The notes under the pieces were generated by a model. It did not search any database. It was not told the origin of the DNA and worked only from the letters and a program-made list of their open reading frames with translations. Shown here one piece after another: positions 61,785 through 64,000 of a stretch of 64,000 bases of DNA. Within the stretch, counting starts at the first letter, position 1, and each line of letters begins with the position of its first letter. Source of the stretch: Pseudomonas shahriarae (lineage in GTDB: Bacteria > Pseudomonadota > Gammaproteobacteria > Pseudomonadales > Pseudomonadaceae); the NCBI RefSeq assembly GCF_014268455.2, contig NZ_CP077085.1:3141001-3205000 (forward strand), given 5' to 3'. A program made the translations under genes and the position numbers.

Positions 61785-61785
61785 C

Positions 61786-61801
61786 ACAGGTCTATACCTG
61801 T
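61786..61801. promoter_or_regulatory. Perfect inverted repeat after the second PIG-L gene
   Basis: ACAGGT pairs with ACCTGT around CTAT, 1 bp past the stop. A GC-rich stretch, not a T-run, follows. It could be an operator for the autotransporter or a small 3'-end hairpin. The rest of the 247-bp gap shows nothing clear. Confidence 0.4.
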
Positions 61802-62031
61802 TAATTCTGACAGTGGCGGCCCTTCCCGGCGGTTGCTAACGTGGAACCAGCACTGCACAGGTTCAGGTGCAGTCGAGATAGCCATGCCAACCCCTTGCAT
61901 TGGCGATGTTTTACGAAACAGGAAACCGGTTGTCCCTTATCGTTATCGTGCTTTTTTGCGTTGTCATGGTCCGGACCGTGCCTGCCCTTGGGGGCGGCGG
62001 GACGTCATCTTCCATCGAGCGAGGATAGATC

Positions 62032-64000
62032 ATGAGCACACGGCGATATGTGCGGCGGTACCTGGGCGCCTGGCTAACCAGCGCGGCCCTGATGGGGACC
62101 TTCCCGCCAGCTACCTATGCGGCCTGTACCCCGGTGATCACTGCGGGTGACGACACCACCCTCTGCGACAGTGGCACAGCACCCGGTTTTACCGACCTCA
62201 ATGGCAATAACACCCTCAGTCTTCCCAGCGGTGGTAATGGCGCGATCACCGGCACTGTCACGTTTGGCGACGGCCATGATCAGGTGGAAACCCAGTCAGG
62301 CAGCATGGGCGCCTTGAACATGGGCAATGGCGCGAATATTTTCCGCGCGGACCTCAATGCGGTGGTGGGTGCAGTGACCCAGGGCGATGGTGCCGACACG
62401 GTGCAGATCAGCGGCGGCACCGTGGGCGCGATCAATCAGGGCAACGGCATCGACAACTATGCGCAAAGCGGCGGGCGCGTGGCCAGCGTGGCCCAGGGCG
62501 ATGGCCGCGATACGTTCTATATGAGCGGTGGCGAGATCGTCGGGGCATTCGAGGATGGCGACGTGGCCACCCAATCCGCCGGCACCATCGGCCGGGTGGA
62601 TATGAAGCTCGACAACAACTTCTACACCCTGCTCGGCGGGCGGATCAACGGCAACCTGGTGACTGGCTTTGGCTTGGACACCATCGCTGTTTCCGGGGGG
62701 TATATCGGCGGCAACGTCAGTGTCAGCGGTGGCGACGACCTGTTCACCCTGACCGGCGGCGTGGTCAATGGGCAGGTGCTGATGAGCTTCGGCAACGATC
62801 AGTTCAACTGGATCGGGGCAGGCACGATCAATTCAGCGGTCAATATGGGCGCGGATAACGACAGGGCATTGCTGCAAAACCTGACACAGGCCCTGCTCTC
62901 TTCCACGCCCCTGGTCGATGGCGGCGTGGGCACCGACACCCTGGTCTTCGATAACACCCAGGCAGCCACCGCAGAACGCTACGTCAACTGGGAAACGGTC
63001 AACCTGGACAACGGCTCGCGCTTTACCTTGGCGCAGGATTTCAAACTGGGGGATAGCGGCAGCGGTACCGGCAGCTTGAATATCGACGGCAGCAGTGTGC
63101 TGCTGGTCAGCCAGGGGGCCATCAGCCCATTCACGGCCGGCCAGTTGGCAAGCCTCAACAACAGCGGCCTGATCGACATGACAACCGGCAGTACCGGCGC
63201 CACCGACAGCCTGACGGTAAATGGCACCTACACCGGCAACAACGGGCAGATGGCGCTGCAAAGTGTGTTGGCCGGCGATGGTGCCGCCAGTGACAAACTG
63301 GTGGTGAACCAGGGCTCTCTACTGGGCACCACGACCCTCAACGTCAGCAATCTGGGCGGGGCCGGCGCCGAGACCTTGAGCAACGGCATCCAGGTGGTCG
63401 AAGCGCGCAACGGTGCGACGGGCAGCGACCGGGCCTTCAGCCTGGCAGGCGGTTCGGTGTCCGCCGGGGCCTTTGAGTACTTCCTGTTCAAGGGCGGTGT
63501 CAGTGCCGGCTCCGAACAACAGTGGTACCTGCGCTCAGCCATTGTCGCGCCTCCCCTGCCCGAGCCGGAGCAGCCCCCGGTGCCGTTGCCGGTGCCTGGC
63601 GAAGGCACGCCGGTTGACTTGCCAACGCCGGTGCCCGGTGAACCGCCGATCCCGATCTACCGCCCCGAGGTACCGGTGTATTCGACGCTGTTTCCGGCGG
63701 CGCAGCAGACCGTCCGGGCCATGCTCGGGACCTACCACGAACGCATGGGCGATCAGAGTCGCCAGACCGCCACCGGCTCATTCCCGGCAGGCTGGGGCCG
63801 GGTTTACGGCAGCAGTAGCCGCCAGACCTACGCCGGCACGGTCAACCCACGGTTGGACGGTTCGGTCAGCGGCTTCCAGGTGGGCAGCGATGTCCATGCC
63901 TGGACCACTGGCAATGGCCAGACCCAGCGGCTGGGCTTCTTCGTCGGGCATAGCCGCCTGAGGGGGAATGTCGATGGGTTCAACCGCGGATGGCAGCACC
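62032..64000 (+). CDS. Autotransporter (type Va), 3' end outside window
   Basis: The frame is open to the window edge: 656 codons seen. GAGG lies 7 nt before the ATG. A signal peptide (cut near ATYAACTP) is followed by a passenger of beta-solenoid repeats with the pattern G-D-G-x-D-x-x-x-x-S-G-G (AVTQGDGADTVQISGGTVGA, SVAQGDGRDTFYMSGGEIVG), then a pertactin-like region (YVNWETVNLDNGSRFTLAQD, FEYFLFKGGVSAGSEQQWYL) and a Pro-rich spacer (PPLPEPEQPPVPLPVPGEG). The start of the C-terminal translocator barrel is visible (GWGRVYGSSSRQTYAGTVNP, FQVGSDVHAW, RLGFFVGHSRLRGNVDGF). Most of the barrel and the stop lie downstream. It is a surface-displayed or released protein of unknown function. Confidence 0.9.
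   Translation, partial: MSTRRYVRRYLGAWLTSAALMGTFPPATYAACTPVITAGDDTTLCDSGTAPGFTDLNGNNTLSLPSGGNGAITGTVTFGDGHDQVETQSGSMGALNMGNGANIFRADLNAVVGAVTQGDGADTVQISGGTVGAINQGNGIDNYAQSGGRVASVAQGDGRDTFYMSGGEIVGAFEDGDVATQSAGTIGRVDMKLDNNFYTLLGGRINGNLVTGFGLDTIAVSGGYIGGNVSVSGGDDLFTLTGGVVNGQVLMSFGNDQFNWIGAGTINSAVNMGADNDRALLQNLTQALLSSTPLVDGGVGTDTLVFDNTQAATAERYVNWETVNLDNGSRFTLAQDFKLGDSGSGTGSLNIDGSSVLLVSQGAISPFTAGQLASLNNSGLIDMTTGSTGATDSLTVNGTYTGNNGQMALQSVLAGDGAASDKLVVNQGSLLGTTTLNVSNLGGAGAETLSNGIQVVEARNGATGSDRAFSLAGGSVSAGAFEYFLFKGGVSAGSEQQWYLRSAIVAPPLPEPEQPPVPLPVPGEGTPVDLPTPVPGEPPIPIYRPEVPVYSTLFPAAQQTVRAMLGTYHERMGDQSRQTATGSFPAGWGRVYGSSSRQTYAGTVNPRLDGSVSGFQVGSDVHAWTTGNGQTQRLGFFVGHSRLRGNVDGFNRGWQH

Overview
The window looks like a chromosomal segment of a fluorescent-group Pseudomonas. 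Evidence: high GC, Pseudomonas-type REP palindromes, a KatB-type periplasmic catalase, an arn operon ending in ugd, the glgA-treZ-malQ-treY-DUF2934-glgX order, and a PvrSR/RcsCB/Cup-type fimbrial locus. The species is an inference. No tRNA, rRNA, CRISPR array or intact insertion sequence was seen.

Layout. (1) 1-3080: the 3' end of a hybrid sensor kinase (receiver plus HPt), then two tandem paralogous OmpA-like proteins on the minus strand. (2) 3084-10361 (-): a giant repetitive Bap-type surface adhesin of about 2,425 aa. (3) 10810-13101: periplasmic catalase KatB, a degenerate receiver-like protein and a small lipoprotein; then an NlpC/P60 hydrolase on the minus strand. (4) 14079-28094: a chaperone-usher fimbrial locus in two halves (chaperone + adhesin; pilin + chaperone + usher), with four signalling genes between them: hybrid kinase, REC-EAL phosphodiesterase, hybrid kinase with HPt, and a NarL/RcsB-type regulator. 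(5) 28095-29009 (-): a tyrosine recombinase whose stop codon abuts the usher stop codon. (6) 29118-29903 (-): an exported protein of unknown function. (7) 30357-39656: a lipid A aminoarabinose operon arnC-A-D-T-E-F-ugd plus a second ArnT-like transferase, with no arnB. (8) 39847-46600: small single genes and short operons (HPP membrane protein, valine-type acyl-CoA catabolism pair, SRPBCC protein, DUF411/YqaA pair below a copper-type operator, 2-hydroxyacid dehydrogenase). (9) 47159-57829: glycogen/trehalose operon, running with a 1-bp gap into (10) 57831-60839: a tightly overlapping unknown cassette (acyl-CoA dehydrogenase-like, PIG-L deacetylase, methyltransferase, GT2), followed by a second PIG-L paralog. 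(11) 62032-end: the N-terminal two thirds or so of an autotransporter, cut by the window edge.

The main new signal is a family of 14-bp imperfect palindromes of the form T(A/G)AGA-N4-TCTTA. Three near-identical copies precede the two fimbrial half-operons and the signalling operon. Three related copies, plus one that resembles the enterobacterial RcsAB box, lie upstream of an OmpA gene and in the adhesin/catalase divergent region. They are good candidates for the operator of the local NarL/RcsB-type regulator and would tie fimbriae, adhesin, OmpA and the c-di-GMP phosphodiesterase into one attachment regulon. The second signal is the acyl-CoA dehydrogenase-like/PIG-L/methyltransferase/GT2 cassette joined to the trehalose-glycogen operon, whose detached PIG-L paralog has HPGDE in place of HPDDE.
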